Of a stretch of DNA of 64,000 nt, positions 39,024 to 47,765 are shown one piece after another. Position 1 is the stretch's first letter. Each line of letters opens with the position of its first letter. A program made the translations under genes and the position numbers. This DNA is from Rhizobium esperanzae (GTDB lineage: Bacteria > Pseudomonadota > Alphaproteobacteria > Rhizobiales > Rhizobiaceae), in contig NZ_JACIFY010000017.1 of the NCBI RefSeq assembly GCF_014197615.1, positions 1 to 64,000 on the forward strand, in the 5' to 3' direction. Under the pieces are notes generated by a model that was not told the DNA's origin, ran no database searches, and saw only the letters and a program-made list of their open reading frames with translations.

Positions 39024-40514
39024 TTGTTTGATTTCGGCATCATTCCGCCGGCCATGTTCCTGGGCATGGTCATTTTCATGCTCTACGGCTTTCCGGTCGC
39101 TTTTTCGCTCGCCGCCGTCGGCATGTTCTTCGGCATCATCGGCATCATCACCGGCCATTTCAGCGAAGCTTTTCTGCAAGCGCTGCCGCTGCGCTTTTTC
39201 GGCATCGTCTCCAACGACCTCCTGCTCGCCATTCCCTTCTTCACCTTCATGGGAGCGATATTGGAACGCTGCGGCCTTGCCGAGGATCTGCTCGAAGGCA
39301 CCGGCAAACTCTTCGGCAGCATACCCGGTGGCCTCGCTTATGCCGTCATCCTCGTCGGCGCGGTCCTCGGCGCGATCACCGGCACGGTGGCCGCCTCTGT
39401 CATCACCATGGGGGTGATCTCGCTGCCGATCATGCTGCGTTACGGCTACAGTCCGCGCCTTGCCACCGGCGTCATCGCCGCCTCGGGCACGATCACCCAG
39501 GTGATCCCGCCCTCGCTCGTGCTGGTCGTTCTCGCCGACCAGCTCGGCCGCTCGGTCGGCGACATGTATCTCGGCGCCATCGGCCCCTCGATCCTGCAGG
39601 TGACGATCTTCGTGCTCTTCATCCTGGTGATGTCGATCATTCGGCCGAAATTGATGCCGCCGCTGCCGAAGGAGGTGCGCGGCGACTTCGACTGGGCGCT
39701 GCTTGCAAAAGTGCTGATGGGCATGGTGCCTTCGATCGTACTGATCTTCCTCGTGCTCGGCACCATCTTCATGGGCCTTGCGACGCCGACCGAAGCAGGC
39801 GCGCTCGGCGTCGTCGGCGCCATGGCGCTCGCCGCCCTCAATCGCCGCCTCACCTGGCCGCTGATTCGCGAAGCGATGACATCGACCACCCACATCACAT
39901 CGATGGTGGTGATGATCCTGATCGGCTCCACCTGTTTCAGCCTGGTCTTCCAGGGCATGGACGGCTCGCGCTGGATCGAGCACATGCTGTCGGGCATTCC
40001 CGGCGGCCCGGTCGGTTTTCTGATCTTTGTCAACATCTTCATCTTCGTGCTCGCCTTCTTCCTCGATTTCTTCGAGATCGCCTTCATCGTCATCCCGATG
40101 CTCGCCCCCGTCGCCTCCAGTCTCGGCATCGACCTGATCTGGTTCGGCGTCTTGATCTGCGTCAACATGCAGACGAGCTTCATGCACCCGCCCTTCGGCT
40201 TCGCGCTCTTCTACCTGCGTTCGATCGCCGGCAAGGAGGTCAAAACCTCGGATATCTATATGGGCGCGCTTCCCTGGGTCGGCATGCAGCTGATCCTGGT
40301 GGCGATCGTGATCTTCTGGCCGCAATCGGTAACCTATTGGCTGGACCATGGCCCGAAGGTCGATCCGAATTCGATCAAGATCGAAGTCCCGGGCTTCGGC
40401 AGCCCGCTCGGCCTGCCGCCCATAGGCGGCGGCGGCAACGGCTCGCCGCAGATCCCCGGCCTCACCCTGCCGCCGCTCGGCCTGCCGGGGGCACCGCCGG
40501 CGCCCGCCAAATAG
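39024..40514 (+). CDS. TRAP transporter large permease (DctM family)
   Basis: 496 residues with a TTG start behind GGGAGGAACGG. Twelve or more membrane segments; the family motifs ILVGAVLGAITGTVAASVITMG and ASGTITQVIPPSLVLVVLADQLG are present. After the last helix the protein has an unusual proline/glycine tail of about 45 residues (PGFGSPLGLPPIGGGGN..), not needed for transport and of unknown role. It ends in a strong terminator shared with the convergent binding-protein gene. Confidence 0.92.
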   Translation: MFDFGIIPPAMFLGMVIFMLYGFPVAFSLAAVGMFFGIIGIITGHFSEAFLQALPLRFFGIVSNDLLLAIPFFTFMGAILERCGLAEDLLEGTGKLFGSIPGGLAYAVILVGAVLGAITGTVAASVITMGVISLPIMLRYGYSPRLATGVIAASGTITQVIPPSLVLVVLADQLGRSVGDMYLGAIGPSILQVTIFVLFILVMSIIRPKLMPPLPKEVRGDFDWALLAKVLMGMVPSIVLIFLVLGTIFMGLATPTEAGALGVVGAMALAALNRRLTWPLIREAMTSTTHITSMVVMILIGSTCFSLVFQGMDGSRWIEHMLSGIPGGPVGFLIFVNIFIFVLAFFLDFFEIAFIVIPMLAPVASSLGIDLIWFGVLICVNMQTSFMHPPFGFALFYLRSIAGKEVKTSDIYMGALPWVGMQLILVAIVIFWPQSVTYWLDHGPKVDPNSIKIEVPGFGSPLGLPPIGGGGNGSPQIPGLTLPPLGLPGAPPAPAK

Positions 40515-40522
40515 CGTCGAAA

Positions 40523-40557
40523 ACAAAACCCCCGGACCGAAGATCCGGGGGTTTTGT
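40523..40557. terminator. Strong bidirectional terminator
   Basis: A perfect 14-bp stem (acaaaacccccgga / tccgggggttttgt) with a 7-nt loop. The A-run and T-run in the stem give a U-tract on both strands, serving both the TRAP permease gene and the convergent binding-protein gene. Confidence 0.9.
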
Positions 40558-40587
40558 CATTCGTTGAAATCAAGCGTCGGCGAAAGC

Positions 40588-41694
40588 CTAAAGCTTCCCG
40601 GCCCGCTGCTGGATCATCATGAACGTGTCGAAGGTGTATTCCGAAAGCTGCATCCAGAGATAGGCGTCCCGCTTGAAGGCGGTCTGGTCGTCATAGATCT
40701 TCTTGAAATACTGGTTGGTGCCGGAGATTTCGGCGTAGATGCCGGTCGCCGCCTGGAAGCATGCTTCCATGATCTCCTGGCTGAACGGCCGCAACGTCGC
40801 CCCTTCCGCAACGAGCTGCTTCAGCGCGGTCGGGTTCTTCGTGTCGTACTTCGCCAGCATGTTGGTGTTAGCGTAGGCGCAGGCATCGCTCAGCGCCGCC
40901 TGATAATGCTTCGGCAGGCCGCTCCATTTTTCGAGATTGAAGAATGCATGCACCGTCGGGCCACCTTCCCACCAGCCCGGATAATAATAATACTTCGCCA
41001 CCTTGTGGAAGCCGAGCTTCAGGTCGTCATAGGGGCCGACGAATTCCGCCGCATCAATGGTGCCCTTTTCCAGCGCCGGATAAATGTCGCCGCCGGCGAT
41101 CTGCTGCGGGATGACCCCGACCTTCTCCATGACGCGGCCTGCCAGGCCGGCAATGCGCATCTTCACGCCCTTGAGATCGTCCAGCGTATTGATTTCCTTG
41201 CGGAACCAGCCGCCCATCTGCGCGCCGGTATTGCCGGCAGGCAGCGCGTACATGCCTTGCGTGGCATAAAACTCGTTCATCAAAGTATTGCCGTTGCCTT
41301 CGTAGAACCAGGCATTGGTCAGGCGGCTGTTGAGGCCAAACGGAATGGCCGTGCCGATGGCGTAGGTCGGATCCTTGCCGACGAAATAATAGGAGGTGGT
41401 GTGCGCTGCCTCGACCGTGCCGGCGGCGACCGCATCGACGGCCTGCAGGCCGGGCACGATTTCACCGGCCGCGAAAGGCTGGATCGTGAAATTGCCGTCG
41501 GTTGCGGCGGCGACATGCTTGGCGATATCCTCGGCGCCGCCATAGATCGTGTCCAGGCTCTTCGGAAACGACGACGTCATGCGCCATGCGATCTTCGGAT
41601 TCTCTTGCGCGATCGCAGGCGCTGCCAATGCAGATGCGGCGACCGCACCGGCGCTGGCGGTCCCCGCCTTCTTGAAAAACGAACGACGATCCAT
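40588..41694 (-). CDS. TRAP substrate-binding protein (DctP/TakP-like)
   Basis: 368 residues from the ATG at 41694 (GGGAGG six bases upstream; a TTG precedes it). A Tat signal MDRRSFFKKAG opens the precursor. The mature protein is of the TakP type (RMTSSFPKSLDTIYGGAEDI, EGGPTVHAFFNLEKWSGLP), and TakP of Rhodobacter binds 2-oxo acids such as pyruvate with sodium. It lies convergent to the dctQM-like pair rather than in their operon, yet it shares their terminator and is surely their partner. The expected substrate is a 2-oxo acid. Confidence 0.88.
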   Translation of the reverse strand: MDRRSFFKKAGTASAGAVAASALAAPAIAQENPKIAWRMTSSFPKSLDTIYGGAEDIAKHVAAATDGNFTIQPFAAGEIVPGLQAVDAVAAGTVEAAHTTSYYFVGKDPTYAIGTAIPFGLNSRLTNAWFYEGNGNTLMNEFYATQGMYALPAGNTGAQMGGWFRKEINTLDDLKGVKMRIAGLAGRVMEKVGVIPQQIAGGDIYPALEKGTIDAAEFVGPYDDLKLGFHKVAKYYYYPGWWEGGPTVHAFFNLEKWSGLPKHYQAALSDACAYANTNMLAKYDTKNPTALKQLVAEGATLRPFSQEIMEACFQAATGIYAEISGTNQYFKKIYDDQTAFKRDAYLWMQLSEYTFDTFMMIQQRAGKL

Positions 41695-41986
41695 CAAAAA
41701 CCTCCCATATAGATGGCACTGCGCGGCCGATCTTCACCCCTACCCGCAGCGAGGGCAGAGCTAAGCATGGCGAAGGCCGCGATTCAAGCTTTAGTCTATT
41801 AGCCTTTGGCATCAAGACGACAATAAGACAATATCAGCGTATCTATCAAAATCAGCAGCTTAGCGGCAAATTAGGGCCGCTGCCGTGCCGTCTATGCCGC
41901 AATTTGGCCATCGGACACAGCCAAGCGTTGACTTGGCGGCAGTTCTGGCGCCAAAACGACAGCAGGAAGATTTAACCGGTGCAAAC

Positions 41987-42766
41987 ATGACGAAACCGAT
42001 CGTTGCCATTCCTGCCGATATCCGCAGCTTCGACGGCGCGACCTGGCATGCCGTGCAGCATCAATATGTGAGTGCCGCCTTGAATGCAGCCGGCGTCATG
42101 GCCTTCATCGTCCCGGCCTTCGAGGCAGGCTACGACACCGACGCGATCCTCGACCGCGTCGACGGCCTCCTGGTTTCCGGCTCGGCCAGCAATGTGCATC
42201 CCTCCCTCTACGGCGCCGAGGCCGATGACAAGGACGGTCCCTTCGACCCCGCCCGCGACGCCACCAGCCTGCCGCTCATCCGCCGCGCCATCGACCGCGC
42301 CATTCCGCTGCTTGCCATCTGCCGCGGCATCCAGGAGCTGAATGTCGCGCTCGGCGGTTCGCTCGCAAGCGAGATCCAGGAGCAGCCCGGCATCTGGGAC
42401 CATCGCCGGCCGGAAGGCGTCGACCGCGACGGGATGTACGCCATTCGCCAAAGCGTCCACATCAAGGAGGGATCCTGCATCGCAGGCATTCTCGGCCCGG
42501 GCGAGGTCCGCGTGAACTCCCTCCATCGCCAGGCGATCGCCCGCACCGCGCCCCGCTTGCAGGTAGAAGCGATCGCCGAGGACAGCACGGTGGAAGCCGT
42601 CTCCGTCATCGACGCCAAGGCCTTTGCCGTCGGCGTGCAATGGCATCCGGAATACTGGGCCGAAACCGACAAGCCTTCGAACAAGTTGTTTGCCGCTTTC
42701 GGCGACGCCGTCCGCAGCCATGCCGCCGGCAAGCTGCCGGTCATCCCGGCGCAGGCGATCGCCTGA
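41987..42766 (+). CDS. Gamma-glutamyl-gamma-aminobutyrate hydrolase family (PuuD-like)
   Basis: 259 residues from the ATG at 41987; the frame opens earlier at 41885 without a ribosome site or family sequence. Class I glutamine amidotransferase-like fold: the nucleophile cysteine is in LLAICRGIQELNVALGGSL, and the histidine/glutamate pair is in FAVGVQWHPEYW. PuuD releases GABA from gamma-glutamyl-GABA in putrescine degradation, though no other puu gene is here. It is divergent from the TRAP binding protein across a 290-bp AT-rich promoter region. Confidence 0.85.
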   Translation: MTKPIVAIPADIRSFDGATWHAVQHQYVSAALNAAGVMAFIVPAFEAGYDTDAILDRVDGLLVSGSASNVHPSLYGAEADDKDGPFDPARDATSLPLIRRAIDRAIPLLAICRGIQELNVALGGSLASEIQEQPGIWDHRRPEGVDRDGMYAIRQSVHIKEGSCIAGILGPGEVRVNSLHRQAIARTAPRLQVEAIAEDSTVEAVSVIDAKAFAVGVQWHPEYWAETDKPSNKLFAAFGDAVRSHAAGKLPVIPAQAIA

Positions 42767-42818
42767 CGACGCGACGCCGGCGGGCCATCAGGCTCGCCGA
42801 GCGTAGAGTTGCAAACGA

Positions 42819-43598
42819 TCAATGGTGATCGTCATCCTCGTCGTCATGCTCATGCTTGAGCCAGGTGCAAAGCTCAGCCGGCAGCAGCTTTTCATAGGCA
42901 TCGTCGCTGCCGACGAATTTCCCGAGATCCTTGACGCTGACGAAGCCGACATTCGGAAATTGCTTCGCCGCGCTGCGCAGGAAATCGAAGCGTTCGTCAC
43001 CAATGCCGACCATGACGTAGTAGATCTGCGATTCGGCACGCTCGGCCTTTTGCAGCAGTTCCCAGGCCGCGTCCCGGTCGCCATTTTCGCCATCCGTGAG
43101 GAAATAGTTGATCGCCGGAATCCCCGAACGCGTCTCCTCGCCGAATGTGTCGCGGCTCAAGCCGAAGATCATGCCGAGCAGGCCGCCGGCCGCCTCCTCT
43201 TCCATCAAACCGTATGTCATCAGGTTCGAGCGGATGACCGGGCCGTAATCGGTGCCGCCCCAGAGCACGGTTTTCAGCGCATTGTTGCCGATGATCTCAC
43301 GCTCGACGTAACCTTCGTAATTTTTCGCTGTGGCCGGCGCGATCGAAGCCATCTTCTCCTGGTTGGAAAACACCCAGGTATCGATCCGCCCGTCATCATC
43401 GAAATAAAGAGCGACGGGAAGAATCCGCTCGAGCGCCGCCTGGACCGCCCCGGACTGGAAAAGCTCGCTCATCGAGCCCGAGACGTCGATGTTGAGGCCG
43501 ACCTGCGCCGGAATACGCTCATGAATCCCTTGTTTCTGAAGGACGAAGCCGACACGGCGAACTTCTTCCTCGGGTTTGTGCAGCTTGAATGTCGTCAT
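42819..43598 (-). CDS. VWA-domain protein of the Ter cluster (TerF/TerY-like)
   Basis: 259 residues. A von Willebrand A fold with an intact MIDAS start, DVSGSMSELF at about 39-48, and the later acidic loop LTDGENGDRDAAWE. The C-terminus is an acidic/histidine tail (KHEHDDEDDDHH). The start shares one base with the stop of the gene at 43598-44635 (TAATG), so it is the last gene of the four-gene ter operon. In Ter systems such VWA proteins are thought to form metal-dependent complexes with TerD proteins at the membrane. Confidence 0.8.
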   Translation of the reverse strand: MTTFKLHKPEEEVRRVGFVLQKQGIHERIPAQVGLNIDVSGSMSELFQSGAVQAALERILPVALYFDDDGRIDTWVFSNQEKMASIAPATAKNYEGYVEREIIGNNALKTVLWGGTDYGPVIRSNLMTYGLMEEEAAGGLLGMIFGLSRDTFGEETRSGIPAINYFLTDGENGDRDAAWELLQKAERAESQIYYVMVGIGDERFDFLRSAAKQFPNVGFVSVKDLGKFVGSDDAYEKLLPAELCTWLKHEHDDEDDDHH

Positions 43599-44635
43599 TA
43601 TCGTCCCTCCGGTCTGAGTTTTCCAAGAATGCGCGCATGGATGTCGCGAAGCAGCGATCCGGTGCCGGCCTGCGCCGCTGATTGCGGGCTTCGGGCCGCC
43701 GTCAGTGCAGCGGAATAGGCCGCATGCCAGGCAGGCAGTTCCTCGTGCAACAAGCCCTCCCCAACACGCCCGAGTGCATCGACGTGCCGTGCGAGCGCGA
43801 CAACGGTGTGCATGCTCATCGCGATCGTTGCCTTCGTGGCGGAAAGGCTGGCAATTCTCGTCTCGATCGCTTTGGCCTGCGAGGCGTAATGCGCCTGCCG
43901 CTCGCGATCGGAAAGCTGAACTCGGCCGGCATAATCCACGAGGAAACGCGCCGCCAGGATATGCGCGGCGAGATCGCGATCGAGCGCCGCATAGGCCTTG
44001 CCGACGGCGCGAAGCCTCTTTGCGACGGCGGCGATTTCCGGCGCAAGCACGTCGAGTTCTTGCGCCAGCGTCTGCACGCCGGGATAAAGCTGCAAGAACA
44101 GGCTGTCGGGATCGCGCGGCGCCGCCAGCGCCTTGATTGCCTTCAAGACGCCGCCGCGAACGGCAAATACACGGTCCGGATCGAGATCGCCGAGACGCCG
44201 GAGCAGCTCGGCGCCAAGACGCCTGCCCCTTGCCAGCGCTTCATTGTCGGCAAGCGCGAGTTCGCTTTCGGCAAGCCTGCCATGCTCTGTCTGCAGGCGG
44301 GCGCCGAAACGCACGACATCGTCGAAATAGTGATCGTCGAGATTGGTGCCGTCGACGATGCGCAGCGCCGCCGCCGCGACCGATGCGACAGCGGCGGCAT
44401 CGATCTTCAGCAGCGTCTCCACGCTGCAGGGAATACGCTGGCGAATTTCCCCGGCGCCGAGAACCCGCGGCTTGTCGCCCTTGGGCGTCGGCGGGCGCGG
44501 CGAACCAAACAGGACTTTCGGCTGGGTGAACTGCCGGGAAGGCTCGGCAGCGTCAGGCGAGGCGCCCTCGGGAAAAAGCACCTTGGGCAACCGGCCTGGC
44601 TCCTTCTCAGGCGGTCCATCTGCCTTGCCGTTCAT
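43598..44635 (-). CDS. Second TelA-like helical protein (Ter cluster)
   Basis: 345 residues from the ATG at 44635. A proline-rich, presumably disordered N-terminus (about 1-75, with two copies of a PKVLF motif) precedes a mostly helical body. The last about 120 residues follow the TelA pattern: HILAARFLVDYAG, SQAKAIETRIASL, IAMSMHTVVALARHVDAL, EELPAWHAAYSAAL. I infer that it is a divergent TelA/toxic-anion-resistance protein and thus a paralogue of the gene at 45382. It overlaps the VWA gene by one base and follows TerD by 16 bases. The family call rests on pattern reading alone. Confidence 0.5.
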   Translation of the reverse strand: MNGKADGPPEKEPGRLPKVLFPEGASPDAAEPSRQFTQPKVLFGSPRPPTPKGDKPRVLGAGEIRQRIPCSVETLLKIDAAAVASVAAAALRIVDGTNLDDHYFDDVVRFGARLQTEHGRLAESELALADNEALARGRRLGAELLRRLGDLDPDRVFAVRGGVLKAIKALAAPRDPDSLFLQLYPGVQTLAQELDVLAPEIAAVAKRLRAVGKAYAALDRDLAAHILAARFLVDYAGRVQLSDRERQAHYASQAKAIETRIASLSATKATIAMSMHTVVALARHVDALGRVGEGLLHEELPAWHAAYSAALTAARSPQSAAQAGTGSLLRDIHARILGKLRPEGR

Positions 44636-44651
44636 CGAACGAGGCTCCGGT

Positions 44652-45359
44652 TCAGCCGAAATAGGCTTGGATGACGTCGCCAAGCCCGGCATTCGAGCCT
44701 GCACCGACCGCATGGAACCGCCAGGATCCATCCGGCTGCTTCAGGAAGGAAGCCACCTGGATCGTCGTCTTGCCGGCAAATTCGGCGGTGAGCTGATAGC
44801 GGCAAAGCTCGTCGTCCATCGCGTCGCAAACCTCGATATAGGCGTTCTTGACCTTGCCGAAGTCCTGTCTCTTGCGCTCGGCATCATGGATCGTCGCCCA
44901 GACGGCAAGCTCGGAAACCTCGTCCGGCAGCTTCGCCAGCACGATCTTGAACTCCTCGCGAAAACCCTCGTCATGGTGGCCGCCGCCATGATCGTCGTCA
45001 TCGTCGTCCTCGTCGGCTTCCGGCCTTTTCACCAGGCCGCCGCGCCCGGTCCGGTCGTCGCGCTCGTGCCACATCGAACCGTCGTCGGTCTGGAAGGAAC
45101 CGTCGGCATTCTTGGTGAGGGACCCTTCCGGATTGCCGGAGCTGCGCACGAAAGCATAGCAGAGCGCATGCGAGCCTTCATTGTAGAGCCGCGCGCGGTT
45201 CGCATCGCCACCGGGATGAACCAGCGCAAAACAATGCACGTCGAGATCGAAGGCCGGTCCCGAGCCTTCGGGCGGATCCCAGACAAGTCCCGAATGGACG
45301 AGCTGGATCTCCTTCTGGATCTGGAATGATTGCCCCTTGTTGAGCTTGAAGGTTGCCAT
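44652..45359 (-). CDS. terD: TerD-family stress protein with acidic/His insertion
   Basis: 235 residues. TerD fold with a calcium-binding-type segment DLDVHCFALVHPGGDANRAR and the C-terminal WRFHAVGAGSNAGLGDVIQAYFG. An unusual insertion (DEDDDDDDHGGGHHDE at about 115-130) interrupts the domain between the two halves, suggesting an added metal-binding loop. TerD proteins bind calcium and take part in tellurite/oxidative/phage stress responses. It follows TelA by 22 bases in the same operon. Confidence 0.88.
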   Translation of the reverse strand: MATFKLNKGQSFQIQKEIQLVHSGLVWDPPEGSGPAFDLDVHCFALVHPGGDANRARLYNEGSHALCYAFVRSSGNPEGSLTKNADGSFQTDDGSMWHERDDRTGRGGLVKRPEADEDDDDDDHGGGHHDEGFREEFKIVLAKLPDEVSELAVWATIHDAERKRQDFGKVKNAYIEVCDAMDDELCRYQLTAEFAGKTTIQVASFLKQPDGSWRFHAVGAGSNAGLGDVIQAYFG

Positions 45360-45381
45360 GCGCTGTCTTTCTCCTGAAGTC

Positions 45382-46557
45382 TCAGATTGGGCGATCGGTC
45401 ACGATTTGTCGGGCTTGTTCGAGCTTGGCGCGGGCAGCGGCATAACGTTCCTTGTTTCGCTCGCCTTCGGCGACCACCTTGTCGGCGATATCGCGCAGCC
45501 GCTGCGCAGTGCCGAGCACCAGATCGGCATCGGCAAGGCGGGTCTCGCCGGCTGCCTTGACCGAGCTGACCGAAACATCCTCCAACACCTGAGACCCATA
45601 TTGCTGCAGCGACGCGCGCAGTTCACGCCGCATGGCGTTCATCTGCTGGATCGACTGCATCTGGAAGAGCGCGTGCAGCCGGATCAGGATCGATTTGATG
45701 TCGTTGAATTCCGCATTGGCCGAAGTGACCGTATCGGCAAGGGTCGCAAGCGCTGCACCCCGGGCAATGCCGATCGAGTCGAGATCGGCCGGCGCCTTGG
45801 CGTAGGCGGTTTCGAGAACGAGAACCCGGTTCTGGAAGATGTCGAGCTTCTGCGAGAAGTCACGGGCTTCCTGGACCTTGAGCGGATCGCCGGAGGCAGC
45901 CTCTTGCGTCAACCGGTCGAGCTCGCGGCCGGCATCGGCAAGGATGCGTCTTCCGGCTTCGACGAAAACACCGAGAGATACGATCGTATCGCGGTATCCC
46001 TCCGCCAGCGTGCTCATGCGCGACACCTCGAGGATGAGCTTGCCGCTCTCCTCCGCGATCTCAGCCTCCATCGGCCTGACGAGATCGCCGAGCGATTTGG
46101 CCTTGCTCTGCAGCATGCCGCGAACCTCGTCGGTCACCGTCTTGAGACGCTTGGCGGGATCGCCGAGGCCGACGGCCATCAACAGGCGTTCGAGGAAATT
46201 ACCCTTCAGCTTCTCGCGGATGCTTGCTTCGAGCCCTTTGAGATCGGCGTCATTGATGCCGTCCCGGATCGTCCGGAACAATTCGAACAGCACCGGCGAC
46301 TGCGCATTGGTGATCTGAGAAAGGATTGCATCGAGCTTGGCGCCGAAACTGCCGATGGCTTCCTGTCCGAAAGTGATCAAATTATGCGGCTCGACCGTTG
46401 CCAGCCTGTACCGTTCTGCGAGATCGACGATCTCGCCGGCTTTCGCAGGCGGAAGAACGACCGTCACGACGGCCGGCAGGCCGCCGGTGGAAAGCGCGGG
46501 CATCAGACCCGGGCTCGTTTCGAGGGTCTTCGTGTCCGACGCATTTGGCTCCGACAT
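45382..46557 (-). CDS. telA: TelA/toxic anion resistance family protein
   Basis: 391 residues, first gene of the four-gene ter operon, with a GGGGG-type site. Long helical protein with typical TelA segments: GNFLERLLMAVGLGDPAKRL, YRDTIVSLGVFVEAGRRIL and DSIGIARGAALATLADTVTS, and LHALFQMQSIQQMNAMRREL. TelA proteins accompany TerD-type proteins and are linked to tellurite and other anion resistance; the molecular activity is unknown. A 220-bp gap before it presumably holds the operon promoter. Confidence 0.8.
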   Translation of the reverse strand: MSEPNASDTKTLETSPGLMPALSTGGLPAVVTVVLPPAKAGEIVDLAERYRLATVEPHNLITFGQEAIGSFGAKLDAILSQITNAQSPVLFELFRTIRDGINDADLKGLEASIREKLKGNFLERLLMAVGLGDPAKRLKTVTDEVRGMLQSKAKSLGDLVRPMEAEIAEESGKLILEVSRMSTLAEGYRDTIVSLGVFVEAGRRILADAGRELDRLTQEAASGDPLKVQEARDFSQKLDIFQNRVLVLETAYAKAPADLDSIGIARGAALATLADTVTSANAEFNDIKSILIRLHALFQMQSIQQMNAMRRELRASLQQYGSQVLEDVSVSSVKAAGETRLADADLVLGTAQRLRDIADKVVAEGERNKERYAAARAKLEQARQIVTDRPI

Positions 46558-46777
46558 GCCGTCAATCCCCCTTTGTTCGGCCCTTTATTCTGCTGCCTGC
46601 CGGCGCGATTCCAAAGCGCACGGAAAGGTTGAGAATCTTGGTTGCAAAATCGGCGAGAATGTAACCGAAGGCATCGCGCTGGGCAACATATCGTCCAGGA
46701 ACAACAATCGATTGACAGCGCCGAAACAGACGCCGGGGACCTGGCGCATCTCGCAAAAATCAACGTCTATGCGGCGC

Positions 46778-47734
46778 CTAGCCCTTTTGCGGTGTCTCCG
46801 GCACCGGCGTCAGCGCTGTCCCCTTTTCGAACCAGGCAATGAGATTGTCGGCAACGAGATCGGCCATGGCGTTGCGGGTCGGCACCGACGCGGAGGCGAC
46901 GTGCGGCAGGAGCACCGCATTGGCCGGTTCCAGCAGGCCGGCCGGCACGCTCGGCTCGTCATAGAAGACGTCGAGGCCGGCTGCCCCGAGTGCACCGGAG
47001 GCAAGCGCGGCGCCGAGCGCCTCCTCGTCCACCGTCCAGCCGCGGCCGACATTGATGAGAATGCCGTCCGGGCCGATGGCGGCCAGAATATCGGCATCGA
47101 TCGTCTTATGCGTCTGCGGCGTCTTCGGAACGATGGCGATCAGCGTATCCACCGCTTCCGCCAGCCCCTTCAGCGTCGGGTAATAATCATAGGGCGCATC
47201 GGCATAGCGCGACCGCGTGTGGTAGCTGATCTTCACCTTGAACGGCTCCAGCCGCTTGGCGATCTCAAGCCCGATACGGCCAAGGCCGTAGAGCCCGACA
47301 TGACGACCCTTGAGTGAGAAACGGGACAACGGATAGGCCGTACCGGGCTTCCAATTGTCGTCACGCAGCCAGGCTTCGGCGCGCGGCAATTCGCGGATCG
47401 TGTTCAGGAGCAGGCCGATCGCCGTATCGGCGACCTCGTCGTTCAGCACGTCGGGCGTATTGGTGACGACGATGCCCTTTTCGGCGGCACGCTTCACATC
47501 CATACCGTCATAACCGACGCCGAAGCTGGCAATCACCTCGACGTCAGGCAACTGATCCATCCAGGCGCCCGGGAAAGCGCCGGAGACGGCGACGCCGCGG
47601 ATGCGGCCGGCGGTCTCGGCGTCAAGCACAAGCCTCTCCGCGCGCGGGACGGCGACGATCTCGAAGCGATCCTTTAGCCTTTCGAGAACACGCTCGTGTA
47701 TCTTCCCGGGAACGAGAATGGCGATGCGGGACAT
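46778..47734 (-). CDS. NAD(P)-dependent 2-hydroxyacid dehydrogenase (hydroxypyruvate/glyoxylate reductase-like)
   Basis: 318 residues. D-isomer-specific 2-hydroxyacid dehydrogenase with the Rossmann motif GLYGLGRIGLEIAKRL, the arginine in INVGRGWTVDEEAL, the glutamate in DVFYDEPSVP and the catalytic histidine in LLPHVASAS. The residues after the dinucleotide loop (YHTRSRYAD) place an arginine pair where NADPH-dependent members bind the phosphate. It reduces glyoxylate or hydroxypyruvate, or a related 2-oxo acid. It is just downstream of a LacI regulator on the same strand. Confidence 0.88.
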   Translation of the reverse strand: MSRIAILVPGKIHERVLERLKDRFEIVAVPRAERLVLDAETAGRIRGVAVSGAFPGAWMDQLPDVEVIASFGVGYDGMDVKRAAEKGIVVTNTPDVLNDEVADTAIGLLLNTIRELPRAEAWLRDDNWKPGTAYPLSRFSLKGRHVGLYGLGRIGLEIAKRLEPFKVKISYHTRSRYADAPYDYYPTLKGLAEAVDTLIAIVPKTPQTHKTIDADILAAIGPDGILINVGRGWTVDEEALGAALASGALGAAGLDVFYDEPSVPAGLLEPANAVLLPHVASASVPTRNAMADLVADNLIAWFEKGTALTPVPETPQKG

Positions 47735-47765
47735 GGCTTTTCCTCTTGGGGCGCGGCGGCCTGGG

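Noticed and set aside
38916..40526. 536-residue minus-strand frame across the TRAP permeases
   Set aside because: Composition is the E/H/D/R-rich shadow of membrane helices; the plus-strand TRAP genes have good starts and motifs.
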